From PALSA-610 sp038239145 (GTDB lineage: Bacteria > Actinomycetota > Acidimicrobiia > IMCC26256 > PALSA-610), in assembly GCA_038239145.1 (NCBI GenBank), contig JBBSFB010000006.1, positions 1 to 64,000 on the forward strand: a DNA stretch of 64,000 nt, in the 5' to 3' direction. Shown one piece after another: positions 24,612 to 33,202 of this stretch (position 1 is its first letter; the number at the start of each line of letters is the position of its first letter). The notes below the pieces were generated by a model, which had not been told where the DNA came from, made no database searches, and worked only from the letters and a program-made list of their open reading frames with translations. The translations under genes were made by a program, and so were the position numbers.

Positions 24612-27600
24612 ATGTTTCCGCTGTGGGATGTCGCCATCGCACCAGTGCTCGCAGCCGCTCGAGTGCGGCGTGTCGTAGAGATCGGCGCGCTGCGCGGCGA
24701 GACGACCGTCAAGATGCTGCACGATCTCGGTCCCGACGCGGTCCTGCACGTGATCGATCCGGTGCCCGACTTCGATCCGTCGGAGCACGAGCGTCAGTTC
24801 GCGGGCCGCTACTACTTCCACGAAGCACTGAGCCTCGACGTGTTGCCGACACTCGAACCGATGGACGCGGCGCTCATCGACGGTGATCACAACTGGTACA
24901 CGGTGTACAACGAGCTGAAGCTGCTCTCGGAAGGCGCGCGTCGCGCGGGCGCGCCGCTGCCGGTGCTCATACTGCACGACGTCCTGTGGCCCTACGGCCG
25001 GCGCGATCTCTACTACGCGCCCGAGCAGATCCCGGAGGAGTTCCGTCAGCCCTACGACCAGAAGGGCATGCGGCCCGGCACCAAGCAGCTCATCGGGCGC
25101 GGCGGGTTGAACCCGACGATGCACAATGCCGAGGACGAGGGCGGTCCCCGCAACGGGGTGATGACCGCGCTCGACGACTTCATCGCCGAGTACGACCGAC
25201 CCGTGCGCCGCGTGCACCTGCCGATCTACTTCGGGCTCGCGATCGTCGTGGAGGAGGAACGTCTCGCCCGGGAGCCGGCGCTTGCCGCCGCGCTCGACCG
25301 GCTGGAGAGCGACGACGGTCGATTCGATCTGTTGCAGGTTGCCGAGGAGGTCCGCCTGCGGGCGATGATCTTCCAGCACAACGTGTTCTTTCAGCGTTCG
25401 GAGCAGGTCGAGCGGGCGACGGCGCGCTACTTGAAGGTCGTGAAGTCGGCGCTCCTGAACGAGCACTACCTCGAGAACGAGGTGCGGCTCGAGGCCCTTT
25501 CGAGCTCGGTTCCGGCGGAACGGAAAGCGGCCGACAAGCTGCGCGACCCCGTGCGGCAGGACACCGAGTCGTATCGCCGCTTTGCTCGTCAACGCCTCGG
25601 TCCGGCGGGGCCGGAGCTGCACACGGCCAACTCCTTCCTGCCCTACACGGCGATGGGCCGGACTCAGCTCGACCATCTTCAGCGGTGCCTCGACACGATC
25701 CGCGCCGATGCCGTACCCGGCGACCTCATCGAGTGCGGCACCGGTCGTGGCGGAGGTGCGATCTTCATGCGCGCCTACCTCGACGCGTGGGAGCTTCCCG
25801 ACCGGCGGGTCTTCGTCGCCGACCGGTTCCGCTCGTCGCCCGAACCCGACGCGGCGCCCAGCATGCCTGCCGGCGGGATCGCCGGGTTCCATGCGGATCT
25901 CAACATCGTCCGAGACGGGTTCGCGCGCTTCGATCTCCTCGACGACCGGGTGCGGTTCCTCGAAGGAACGATGAGCGCGACCCTTCCCGACGCCCCGCTC
26001 GACGAGATCGCCCTCATTCGGGTCGGTCCGGGCATCGGCGGCGAGACCCGCGCCGTGCTCGACCGGCTCTACGACCGCTTGGCCGTCGGCGGCTACGTGG
26101 TGATCGATCAGCGATCGCACGGCCTGGTTCGTGAGCAGGTGGAGGCATTCCGGAGCGCGCGCGGCGTTGCGGCTCCGATCCAGCGCATCGACGACTTCGC
26201 GATCGTGTGGCGCAAGCCGGCCGCGGACGGGCTCGACCAGTCGGTCGCGCCGGCGCCGGAATCGACGACCGCCGGAGTCAGCGCACCCCGGCCACCGCTC
26301 GCGCCGGAAGCGCCCGCCGACGCGATCGACCTCTCGGTCGTCGTGATCTTCTACAACATGCGGCGTGAGGCGGCGCGTACGTTGCAGTCGCTGTCGCGTT
26401 CGTATCAGGACGACGTCGACGACGTCTCCTACGAGGTCATCGTCGTCGAGAACGGTTCGAACGACGACGAGAAGTTGGGTGGCGAGTTCGTACGGAGCTT
26501 CGGTCCCGAGTTCCGATACCTCGACCTCGGCGCGGATGCCGCGCCCTCTCCCGCGGCCGCGCTGAATCGTGGAATCCGCGAAGGCCGTGGCCGCGCGTTC
26601 GCGCTGATGATCGACGGCGCCCACGTGCTGACTCCGGGGGTGCTGCACTTCGGTCTGGCCGGATTGACCACGTACGCACCCGCGATCGTCGCGACCCAGC
26701 AGTGGTACCTCGGGCCGGGCCAGCAGGGCGACGTCATGCGCGACGGTTACGACCAGGCCTACGAGGACCGCCTGTTCGAATCGATCAAGTGGCCGAGTGC
26801 CGGTCACCGGCTGTTCGAGATCGGCCACTTCATCGGAGATCGCGACTGGCTCGACGGGATGTGGGAGAGCAACTGCATGTTCGTCCCGCGCGCGTTGCTC
26901 GCGCAGGTCGGCGGGTTCGACGAGAGCTTCTCGATCGCCGGGGGCGGCTACACCAATCTCGAGCTCTACGAACGGCTCGGTTCGTCCCCCGACGTCACGG
27001 TGTGCACGATCATGGGTGAGGGATCGTTCCACCAGGTGCACGGGGGCACGACCACCAACCAGATCGACGCGGCCGAGCGACGGTCACGCATCTTCGGCTA
27101 CAGCCAGGAATACGCCGAGCTGCGCGGACGACCGTTCAAAGGACCGGGCAAGCCCATCCACTTCGTCGGCCGCATCCCGAACGTGTCGGCGCGCCGTTCG
27201 AAGGCGCGCCGGATGTCGACCGACGCGTTCGCGGAAGGAGCGGCCGCCGGCATGTACGACGGTCGCCCCGAGCGCCCGATCCCGCTGCCCGACGAGCTCA
27301 AATGGGCGTTCACCGAAGCGGTGTGGCGCAGCCTGCCGTGGACCAGCACCACCTGGCTCGGCCGGTCGGTGACCACCGCGCCCACCGACCTCCTGGCGTA
27401 CCAGGAGATCATCGCGACGACGCGCCCCGATTGGGTGATCGAGACCGGGACCGGTGACGGTTCCCGCGCCCTCTTCCTCGCATCGATGTGTGAGCTCGTC
27501 GGTCACGGAGAGGTGATCTCGGTGGGCGACGCGATCGGTGCCGACGTTCCTCGCCACCCTCGCCTCCGGTATCGGGCCGGGGTCGCGCACGACCCGGATA

Positions 27601-27905
27601 CCAGCGCGGCTGTGCGCGCCGTCGTCGGATCGGGAACGGCAGTGGTGCTCCTCGGATCGTGCGCCGATCGGGCCACGACCGTACGCGAGTTCGAGGCGTA
27701 CGCGTCGCTCGTTCCCGTCGGGTCCTACGTGGTGGTTACCGACACGATCGTCAACGGCCACCCGGTGTGGCCCGCCTTCGGCGCCGGGCCGACCGAAGCG
27801 GTGAAGCAGATCCTGACCGCGCACGGAGAGTTCGTCGCCGACGCGCTCATGGAGAAGTACTCGCTGACGTTCAACCCCGGTGGGTATCTGCGGCGGGTGT
27901 CGTAA
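24612..27905 (+). CDS. Four-domain methyltransferase-TylF-GT2-CmcI protein, copy 1
   Basis: 1,097 residues. Domain 1 (to ~230) is a class I methyltransferase (V-V-E-I-G-A-L-R-G-E-T-T, L-I-D-G-D-H-N-W-Y-T-V-Y-N-E). Domain 2 (~340-540) resembles the TylF/MycF macrocin O-methyltransferases (F-L-P-Y-T-A-M-G, then L-I-E-C-G-T-G-R-G-G-G). Domain 3 (~571-840) is a GT2 (S-V-V-V-I-F-Y-N-M, V-V-E-N-G-S, D-G-A-H in place of D-x-D). Domain 4 (~894-1097) is cephalosporin-hydroxylase/CmcI-like (I-E-T-G-T-G-D-G-S-R-A-L-F-L-A). It probably adds and O-methylates a sugar in one protein. A TACCGT box lies at 24571-24576. The product of 33193-36495 is a full-length paralogue. Confidence 0.85.
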   Translation: MFPLWDVAIAPVLAAARVRRVVEIGALRGETTVKMLHDLGPDAVLHVIDPVPDFDPSEHERQFAGRYYFHEALSLDVLPTLEPMDAALIDGDHNWYTVYNELKLLSEGARRAGAPLPVLILHDVLWPYGRRDLYYAPEQIPEEFRQPYDQKGMRPGTKQLIGRGGLNPTMHNAEDEGGPRNGVMTALDDFIAEYDRPVRRVHLPIYFGLAIVVEEERLAREPALAAALDRLESDDGRFDLLQVAEEVRLRAMIFQHNVFFQRSEQVERATARYLKVVKSALLNEHYLENEVRLEALSSSVPAERKAADKLRDPVRQDTESYRRFARQRLGPAGPELHTANSFLPYTAMGRTQLDHLQRCLDTIRADAVPGDLIECGTGRGGGAIFMRAYLDAWELPDRRVFVADRFRSSPEPDAAPSMPAGGIAGFHADLNIVRDGFARFDLLDDRVRFLEGTMSATLPDAPLDEIALIRVGPGIGGETRAVLDRLYDRLAVGGYVVIDQRSHGLVREQVEAFRSARGVAAPIQRIDDFAIVWRKPAADGLDQSVAPAPESTTAGVSAPRPPLAPEAPADAIDLSVVVIFYNMRREAARTLQSLSRSYQDDVDDVSYEVIVVENGSNDDEKLGGEFVRSFGPEFRYLDLGADAAPSPAAALNRGIREGRGRAFALMIDGAHVLTPGVLHFGLAGLTTYAPAIVATQQWYLGPGQQGDVMRDGYDQAYEDRLFESIKWPSAGHRLFEIGHFIGDRDWLDGMWESNCMFVPRALLAQVGGFDESFSIAGGGYTNLELYERLGSSPDVTVCTIMGEGSFHQVHGGTTTNQIDAAERRSRIFGYSQEYAELRGRPFKGPGKPIHFVGRIPNVSARRSKARRMSTDAFAEGAAAGMYDGRPERPIPLPDELKWAFTEAVWRSLPWTSTTWLGRSVTTAPTDLLAYQEIIATTRPDWVIETGTGDGSRALFLASMCELVGHGEVISVGDAIGADVPRHPRLRYRAGVAHDPDTSAAVRAVVGSGTAVVLLGSCADRATTVREFEAYASLVPVGSYVVVTDTIVNGHPVWPAFGAGPTEAVKQILTAHGEFVADALMEKYSLTFNPGGYLRRVS

Positions 27906-27920
27906 CCGCCGCGCTGCGGG

Positions 27921-28973
27921 TCACCAGACCAGGGGGATCTGGCCCGACGGGTACGCGTCGGCTGCGAAGCACCAGGTCTCGATCGCATGACGCTCGTGCG
28001 TCATCTGCGGTGAGACCGCGGTGCGGTGGAGCAACAGGTCGTCGAATATCAGGAGGTCGCCGGCCGCGAACTCGGGGCGGACCACAGCTGCGTCTCCCGT
28101 GATCTCCTCCACCAGGTCGTCGCCCGCCGCCCACGTGAAATACGAGCCACCGGTGCCGGTTTCGACGACCTGGTCGAAGCGGCGCGCGACGATGTCGAGG
28201 CCGGGCGCGTCGACCCCGCAGTCGGTGAGCGCGAGCCACAGGTTGATGGCGCGGATTCCCGACCCGAGGAAGGCGCCGTCCTGGTGCCAACCCCCGGTCG
28301 CGTCGAGACCGACGCGCCGCAGCGTGCACTTGTTCGCCGACAACACCGGCCGGCTCCCGAGGTACTCGTCGACGATCGCGGCGAGCCCGAGCGCGCGGTA
28401 CAGGTCGAGCAGCTCGAACTGCATGCGCGGCGAATCGCACAGGAGCACTCCGCCGCCGGCGCGCACCCAGTTGCGCATTCCCGGTACCCAGTTCTTGGCG
28501 AGCTCTTCGCGGTCGCCCTCGGGCTCGAAGCGCGTCCACCACGGAGACCGGGGCCTCACGGGCGCGTCCTTCGAGGCCGACCACGCGTCGCTCGCTTCGT
28601 AGCACTTGTCGATCCCGCCCGCGAGCTCGCGCGCGTGCTCGGGGTCGACCGCCCCGCGTACGAGCAGGCTGCCGTGCTGCAGGATCGCAGCCCGAACCGT
28701 GGACGCGGTCAGGCCGGTGATCGCCGACTCGGAAAGGCCGCTCGCGCCGACGTTCGGGCTCGCGCCGGGTTCGGCCGGCGGCGCGTGCTCGGGCGCGTCG
28801 TTCGGTCGGGCGTAGCCGCGAGCACGCAGCGCGGCGAGCGCGAACTCCAACTCATCGGCGCGCGCGACTCGGTTCGCCGACTCCAGCAGCTCGACCGCGC
28901 CGGCCCAGTCGTCGGTTTCCAGCTCCGCCGCGCGTTGCAGGACGGACGAGATCGAATATTCGGAACCGTTCAT
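27921..28973 (-). CDS. PhyH-family Fe(II)/2-oxoglutarate dioxygenase
   Basis: 350 residues. Iron ligands His230 and Asp232 in G-W-H-Q-D-G-A-F-L-G and distal His316 in L-L-L-H-R-T-A. The conserved S-A-N-K-C-T-L-R-R and R-F-D-Q-V-V-E-T-G-T-G blocks recur in the 31438 protein and, less well kept, in the 45766 protein. An N-terminal ~80-residue helical region (A-A-E-L-E-T-D-D-W-A-G-A-V-E-L-L-E-S-A-N) resembles a TPR-like hairpin and has a counterpart only in the 31438 protein. It should hydroxylate a glycan or its precursor. It overlaps the upstream sulfotransferase gene by ATGA and converges on the four-domain gene with a 15-bp gap. Confidence 0.85.
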   Translation of the reverse strand: MNGSEYSISSVLQRAAELETDDWAGAVELLESANRVARADELEFALAALRARGYARPNDAPEHAPPAEPGASPNVGASGLSESAITGLTASTVRAAILQHGSLLVRGAVDPEHARELAGGIDKCYEASDAWSASKDAPVRPRSPWWTRFEPEGDREELAKNWVPGMRNWVRAGGGVLLCDSPRMQFELLDLYRALGLAAIVDEYLGSRPVLSANKCTLRRVGLDATGGWHQDGAFLGSGIRAINLWLALTDCGVDAPGLDIVARRFDQVVETGTGGSYFTWAAGDDLVEEITGDAAVVRPEFAAGDLLIFDDLLLHRTAVSPQMTHERHAIETWCFAADAYPSGQIPLVW

Positions 28974-29701
28974 CGGTGTGAGCCTCGCGCCGAGTAGAGC
29001 TGTTCGGCGAAGTCGTAGAGCGCGACGTCGAGCGCGTTGTCCGACCGGATCCTTTCGATCAGGTTCGTGGGAGCGTCTTCGGGCTCGGTCGCGTTCGAGC
29101 GGAGGGGCTCGCCGAGCACAAGACCCTGGCGGGACGCGAACTCCGACCAGAACTCCTCGAAACGCGGCTGCAGACCGAAGGCATCGAGGTTCGCCACCGC
29201 GTCCCGGGCCCGCTCGAGCCGCTCCTGCGAGTCGCCGACGTCGGTCAGGATCCCGTCGCCGGGCCCCATCTCGCCGGCGCCGATCGAGAACATCCGGACC
29301 ATGTGATTGCGCACCAGGCCGTTGAAGCGGAAGGGATCGTCGTAGATCTCTTCGAGCGATTTGTCCCGGTCGTCCCGATTAAGGCGCTTCTGATGACGGA
29401 GATACGAAAGGGTGCGATCGACGGGTTCGCGCAAGATGCTCAACGTGACGAAGTCGGCGTCGAGCAACTCGACTGTGGAGACCGAGAAATGGCCGGCGAC
29501 CAGCCGGATCTCGTCCCGGCGCGCGTTCCAACGTTCGAGCAGGTGCGCGAGCGAGATGACCGACAGTCGTTTGTCGGGCCCGTCACTCGCGTTGGGGTAG
29601 ATCGCGGCGTCGGGGAACGTGGCCCGGAAGCGATCTCGAAGGGTTGTCCCGGCCGTCTTTTGCAGGTGCACCACGAAGTACCGGGTCGGCTCACTCGTCA
29701 C
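28970..29701 (-). CDS. Sulfotransferase, HxQKTAGT type, copy 1
   Basis: 243 residues from a GTG with a strong GAGGAGG ribosome site just upstream (29704-29712 on the minus strand). V-V-H-L-Q-K-T-A-G-T-T-L is the 5'-phosphosulfate loop and L-S-I-L-R-E-P-V-D-R-T-L-S-Y the 3'-phosphate motif, as in sulfotransferase family 2 and carbohydrate sulfotransferases. It first transfers sulfate from PAPS and is co-translated with the PhyH hydroxylase that follows, suggesting the hydroxyl placed by one is sulfated by the other (inference). Paralogue at 32466-33167. Confidence 0.85.
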   Translation of the reverse strand: MTSEPTRYFVVHLQKTAGTTLRDRFRATFPDAAIYPNASDGPDKRLSVISLAHLLERWNARRDEIRLVAGHFSVSTVELLDADFVTLSILREPVDRTLSYLRHQKRLNRDDRDKSLEEIYDDPFRFNGLVRNHMVRMFSIGAGEMGPGDGILTDVGDSQERLERARDAVANLDAFGLQPRFEEFWSEFASRQGLVLGEPLRSNATEPEDAPTNLIERIRSDNALDVALYDFAEQLYSARGSHR

Positions 29702-29781
29702 AGCTCCTCCTCGTCGAAGGGTAGCTCCGGCGTGTCTCGTAGGGTTCCGGTGTCGGGATCGCAGCGTGATGGGATTTCAGT

Positions 29782-30381
29782 GTGAAGGTGCCGTGGGTGC
29801 GCAGTGGTGTACAGCCGTTGATCAAGAGTGTCCAGCAGCGGCATCCGCCGTTCAAGGCGGCGGTGCTCGCGGACATGCAGCTCGAACGGCGCGCACGCGG
29901 CGAAGACACGGCGATGAGTTCACGCGCGGCTGTGTTGATCGAAGCGGTACGGCTCGCGGTTGTGAGCGACGCGTTCGGTGCACTGGTGTTGTATCGCTTC
30001 AAGGCCAGTTGTCAGCGACGCGGGATCCCGGTGGTGCCGCGCGTCGCCCACCGCTTCGCGATCGCGTGGGCGCAGCTCTCGATCGGGGATCCGGTCGTGA
30101 TTCATCCCGGCGTTCGGTTCCCGCACGGGCAAGTGATCGTCGATGGTTTCGTCGAGATCCACTCCGGCGCGCAGATTCGACCGTTTGTGGTGATTGGGCT
30201 GCGAGAAGGCGACTACCAAGGACCGACGATCGAGGCCTTTGCCGAGATCGGGACCGGGGCCAAGATCCTCGGTCCGGTCCGGATCGGCGATCGTTCCCGG
30301 GTCGGCGCGAACGCGGTCGTGGTGCACGACGTGGCGCCCCGCTCGGTGGTGGTCGGAGTCCCGGCCCGACCGGTCGGATGA
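29782..30381 (+). CDS. Left-handed beta-helix acyltransferase (serine acetyltransferase-like)
   Basis: 199 residues from a GTG at 29782 without a convincing ribosome site; a later start such as the ATG at 29874 is possible. The C-terminal half has hexapeptide repeats (I-G-D-P-V-V-I-H-P-G-V-R-F, I-H-S-G-A-Q-I-R-P-F-V-V-I-G, A-E-I-G-T-G-A-K-I-L-G-P-V-R-I-G) and the closing G-V-P-A-R-P-V of the CysE-type LbH domain. In a glycan locus it more likely O- or N-acetylates a sugar than serine. It sits between divergent sulfotransferase and PhyH genes. Confidence 0.8.
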   Translation: MKVPWVRSGVQPLIKSVQQRHPPFKAAVLADMQLERRARGEDTAMSSRAAVLIEAVRLAVVSDAFGALVLYRFKASCQRRGIPVVPRVAHRFAIAWAQLSIGDPVVIHPGVRFPHGQVIVDGFVEIHSGAQIRPFVVIGLREGDYQGPTIEAFAEIGTGAKILGPVRIGDRSRVGANAVVVHDVAPRSVVVGVPARPVG

Positions 30382-30409
30382 CCTCTCGGCAACGGAAGCG
30401 TCCGAACCT

Positions 30410-30415
30410 TAGAAT
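30410..30415 (+). promoter_or_regulatory. TAGAAT -10 box close to the PhyH start
   Basis: TAGAAT ends 9 nt before the ATG at 30425, leaving no room for a normal ribosome site. This predicts a leaderless or nearly leaderless transcript for the two PhyH genes. Confidence 0.45.
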
Positions 30416-30424
30416 TGCACGCAG

Positions 30425-31438
30425 ATGAACCACGACTGGGCGTTCCTACCGATGGAGGTCTCCAACGACCTCCTGGGCGACCGCGACGCCCTGCGCGCGC
30501 GGCTCGACCGCGACGGCTACCTGTACTTCTCCCAGGTCCTCGACCGCGAAAAGGTGTTGCGCCTCCGCCAGCGCATGCTGATCGCGCTGCGTGATTGCGG
30601 TTGGATCGAGAACGCGTTGCTGAAGGTCGGCCGGACCGCCATCCGACCGGTGCGCGAGGGCGATCCCGAGTTCTTCGTTGGCTACGACGCGATCCAAAAG
30701 CTCGAAGAGCTCCACACGCTTGCGCACGACGACACGTTGACGGCGATCATGCAGGACGTCCTCGGCGACAGTGCGTTCCCGCACCCGCTCAAGATCGCGC
30801 GCTTGATCTTTCCCGATCACCACGAAGTGACGACGCCGCCCCATCAGGACTATCCGAACAACCAGGGCACGCCGAACCTCACCGCAACGTGGATCCCGAT
30901 CGGCGATCTCCCTCCGGAGGTGGGTGGGCTCGCGATCCTGCGCGGCTCGCACCGCTTCGGCGTCCAGCCGCTCACGACGCACGTCGGAGCCGGCAACCGT
31001 TCGGCGGTGCTGCCCCTCGAGATGCTCGAAGAGTGTCGTTGGGTTACGACCGATTTCGCGGCCGGCGACGTGCTGGTGTTCCCGTCGATGACCGTGCACG
31101 CGGCGTTGCACAATGGCTCGGGGTTCATCATGCGGATGTCGGTCGACTTCCGCTATCAGCTCGAGGGCGAGGCTTTGACTCCCGGTTGCCTCGATCCGCA
31201 TTTCCGTCACCTCACCTGGGACCAGATCTACGAGAATTGGTCGAGTACCGAATTTCAGTACTACTGGCGTGATCTCGAGTACGAAGTCGTTCCGTTCGAG
31301 GACTACGAGCTCGTGCGGACGATCGACGAGAACGAAGAGGTCGCGCGCTACCTCGAGTACGAACGCCGGCTCGACAAACGATTCGATCGCCACGACGAGG
31401 GCGGACGTCGTTCGAGCGACATCGAAGAGGCGATCTGA
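30425..31438 (+). CDS. PhyH-family dioxygenase, distinct subgroup
   Basis: 337 residues. His140 and Asp142 in P-H-Q-D-Y-P-N-N-Q-G and distal His225 in M-T-V-H-A-A-L-H-N form the iron site, with an Arg in R-M-S-V-D-F-R-Y-Q likely to bind 2-oxoglutarate. The substrate-side segments (G-D-L-P-P-E-V-G-G-L-A-I-L-R-G-S-H-R) are of the canonical phytanoyl-CoA dioxygenase type. It is clearly different from the W-H-Q-D-G-A-F group encoded at 27921, 31438 and 45766. Its TGA shares one base with the ATG of the next PhyH gene, so two different hydroxylases are coupled. Confidence 0.88.
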   Translation: MNHDWAFLPMEVSNDLLGDRDALRARLDRDGYLYFSQVLDREKVLRLRQRMLIALRDCGWIENALLKVGRTAIRPVREGDPEFFVGYDAIQKLEELHTLAHDDTLTAIMQDVLGDSAFPHPLKIARLIFPDHHEVTTPPHQDYPNNQGTPNLTATWIPIGDLPPEVGGLAILRGSHRFGVQPLTTHVGAGNRSAVLPLEMLEECRWVTTDFAAGDVLVFPSMTVHAALHNGSGFIMRMSVDFRYQLEGEALTPGCLDPHFRHLTWDQIYENWSSTEFQYYWRDLEYEVVPFEDYELVRTIDENEEVARYLEYERRLDKRFDRHDEGGRRSSDIEEAI

Positions 31439-32472
31439 TGGCGAATCTCGCGGCGGAGCCGGTCGACGGCCAGCTCGTGCTCCGGGCCGCCGAAGCGCTC
31501 GTCGACGACGGCCGCGCCGCCGACGCGATCGAGCTCCTCACCAACGCCAATCGGCGGGCAACCGACGCGCGGTTGGAGGAGCGCCTCGTGTCGTTGCGTC
31601 ACGCCGCGTTCGACTCGGTCGACCGGCGTCTACCGGACAATCTCTCGGAACCGGTGACGGCCACCCCGGCCGCGCCGGGCCTGCCCGCGCTGGCGCGCGC
31701 CGACCTCTCGGTGGAGACATTGCGGTCCGGTCTCGCACGCGACGGCTGCGTCTTCGTTCCGCAACTGATCCCAGCCGAGCGCGCGGCTGGTCTCGCGCGG
31801 GGCATCGACAGTGCACTGGCTGGGTTCGACGAGAGCGAGCACGCGCCGATCGGCACGACCTCACCCTGGTACGTCCCGTTCGTTCCCGCAGAGGGCCGGT
31901 ACCGCGTCGGCGGTCGTCGGAACTGGGTCCGCGCGAGTGGAGCGGTCTGGACCGCCGATTCGCCGCGCATGTTGTTCGAGCTCTGTGAACTGATCGACGA
32001 CTCGGGGATCGGCGCCCTCGTTACCGAGTATCTCGGCGAGCGCCCGGCCCTTTCGGCCAACAAGTGCACGCTGCGCCGGGTTCCGGTCGACACCGCCACC
32101 AACTGGCATCAGGACGGAGCCTTTCTCGGCGCCGAGGTGCGCACGTTGAACCTCTGGCTCGCGCTGTCGCCGTGCGGCCCGGACTCGCCCGGCCTCGAGA
32201 TCGTGCCCCGACGGTTCGACACTGTGCTCGAGACCGGAACCGACGGGGCGATGTTCGACTGGTCGGTGGCGCCGGCGATCGTCGAGGAGGTGGCCCGGGA
32301 GACGCCGGTACTCCGGCCCGAGTTCGAGGCCGGTGACGCACTGCTCTTCGATCACCTGTTCCTGCACCGCACCGCGGCCGGGCCGGAAATGACCCGCGAG
32401 CGGTACGCGATGGAGACGTGGTTCTTCGCGCCGTCGTCGTACCCCGATGGACAGATCCCGCTCGTCTACTGA
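31438..32472 (+). CDS. PhyH-family dioxygenase, paralogue of the 27921 gene
   Basis: 344 residues. His224 and Asp226 in N-W-H-Q-D-G-A-F-L-G and His310 in F-L-H-R-T-A. Like the 27921 product it has a helical N-terminal hairpin region (A-A-E-A-L-V-D-D-G-R-A-A-D-A-I-E-L-L), L-S-A-N-K-C-T-L-R-R, and the closing Y-P-x-G-Q-I-P-L-V-Y/W. Expected to hydroxylate a glycan-related substrate using Fe(II), O2 and 2-oxoglutarate. It converges on and overlaps by 7 bp the sulfotransferase gene, so the PhyH-sulfotransferase neighbourhood seen at 28-29.7 kb is repeated with one gene turned round. Confidence 0.87.
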   Translation: MANLAAEPVDGQLVLRAAEALVDDGRAADAIELLTNANRRATDARLEERLVSLRHAAFDSVDRRLPDNLSEPVTATPAAPGLPALARADLSVETLRSGLARDGCVFVPQLIPAERAAGLARGIDSALAGFDESEHAPIGTTSPWYVPFVPAEGRYRVGGRRNWVRASGAVWTADSPRMLFELCELIDDSGIGALVTEYLGERPALSANKCTLRRVPVDTATNWHQDGAFLGAEVRTLNLWLALSPCGPDSPGLEIVPRRFDTVLETGTDGAMFDWSVAPAIVEEVARETPVLRPEFEAGDALLFDHLFLHRTAAGPEMTRERYAMETWFFAPSSYPDGQIPLVY

Positions 32473-33167
32473 GTCGCCTGCGCCCGCGCGAAGTCGTAGA
32501 GCTCGATGTCGAGCGTGTTGTCGTGTGCGATGCGGGCCCGGAAGGCATCGGAGACGTCGACGGGGGTCGATCGATTCATGAAGATCGGATCCCCGAGGTC
32601 CCAGCCGAATCGCGCGGTGAGTGCGGTGCAGAACGGATCGAAGTCCTCTTGGAATCCGACGACGTCCACGGTGCTCAGTCGCTGTTGCGCGCGTTCGAGT
32701 CGGGCTCGGGTGAACTCGACCGGTGACAGCAAGCCGTTGGTCATCTCGTCGGTCGAGAGCGAGAGCATCTTCACCATGTGATCGTGCACGAGCTCGAACC
32801 GGACCGGGTCGGCGTAGATGTCCTCCAGCGATCGGTCGCTGTCCTCCGGCGTCGTCTCGCGGTGATGACGCAGGTACGACAGCGTTCGTTCGACGGGGTC
32901 GCGCAGCAACGTGATGGTGGTAAACGGCGCGCCGAGCAGCTCGACGGTGCAGAGCGGGAAGTGTCCGGTCACGATGCGAATCTCGTCGCGGCGCGCGTGC
33001 CACCTATCCAACAGGTGTGCCACGGACAGGACGGTTTCCGGCGGCTGTCCGTCTCCGGGACCGGGGTACACCGACTCGGGATCGAACTGCTGCTTCAGCC
33101 GGCGCCACAGCGCTGTACCGGCGGTCTTCTGCATGTGCATGAAGAAGAACCGCGGCGCGTCGTTCAC
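32466..33167 (-). CDS. Sulfotransferase, HxQKTAGT type, copy 2
   Basis: 233 residues from a GTG at 33167. F-M-H-M-Q-K-T-A-G-T-A-L-W and T-L-L-R-D-P-V-E-R-T-L-S-Y-L-R-H match the PAPS-binding loops of the 28970 product; L-L-D-R-W-H-A-R-R-D-E-I-R and V-T-G-H-F are further shared blocks. It lies 25 nt after the four-domain gene, and a 12-bp repeat at the junction suggests the spacing arose by tandem duplication of what was a GTGA overlap. Presumed glycan sulfotransferase. Confidence 0.85.
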   Translation of the reverse strand: MNDAPRFFFMHMQKTAGTALWRRLKQQFDPESVYPGPGDGQPPETVLSVAHLLDRWHARRDEIRIVTGHFPLCTVELLGAPFTTITLLRDPVERTLSYLRHHRETTPEDSDRSLEDIYADPVRFELVHDHMVKMLSLSTDEMTNGLLSPVEFTRARLERAQQRLSTVDVVGFQEDFDPFCTALTARFGWDLGDPIFMNRSTPVDVSDAFRARIAHDNTLDIELYDFARAQATQ

Positions 33168-33202
33168 GAGATGTCGTTCGTGGAGCCGGTGTTCACGAGA
33201 TG
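33162..33202. repeat. 12-bp direct repeat spanning a stop/start junction
   Basis: GTTCACGAGATG occurs at 33162-33173 and 33191-33202 (29-bp period). On the minus strand the upstream copy contains the four-domain gene's TGA and the downstream copy the sulfotransferase GTG, both within CGTGAAC. A 29-bp duplication of an ancestral GTGA stop-start overlap would produce this exactly. Confidence 0.6.

Noticed and set aside
27902..27920. Possible hairpin between the convergent four-domain and PhyH genes
   Set aside because: Only a 4-bp CCGC/GCGG stem can form, too weak to call a terminator.
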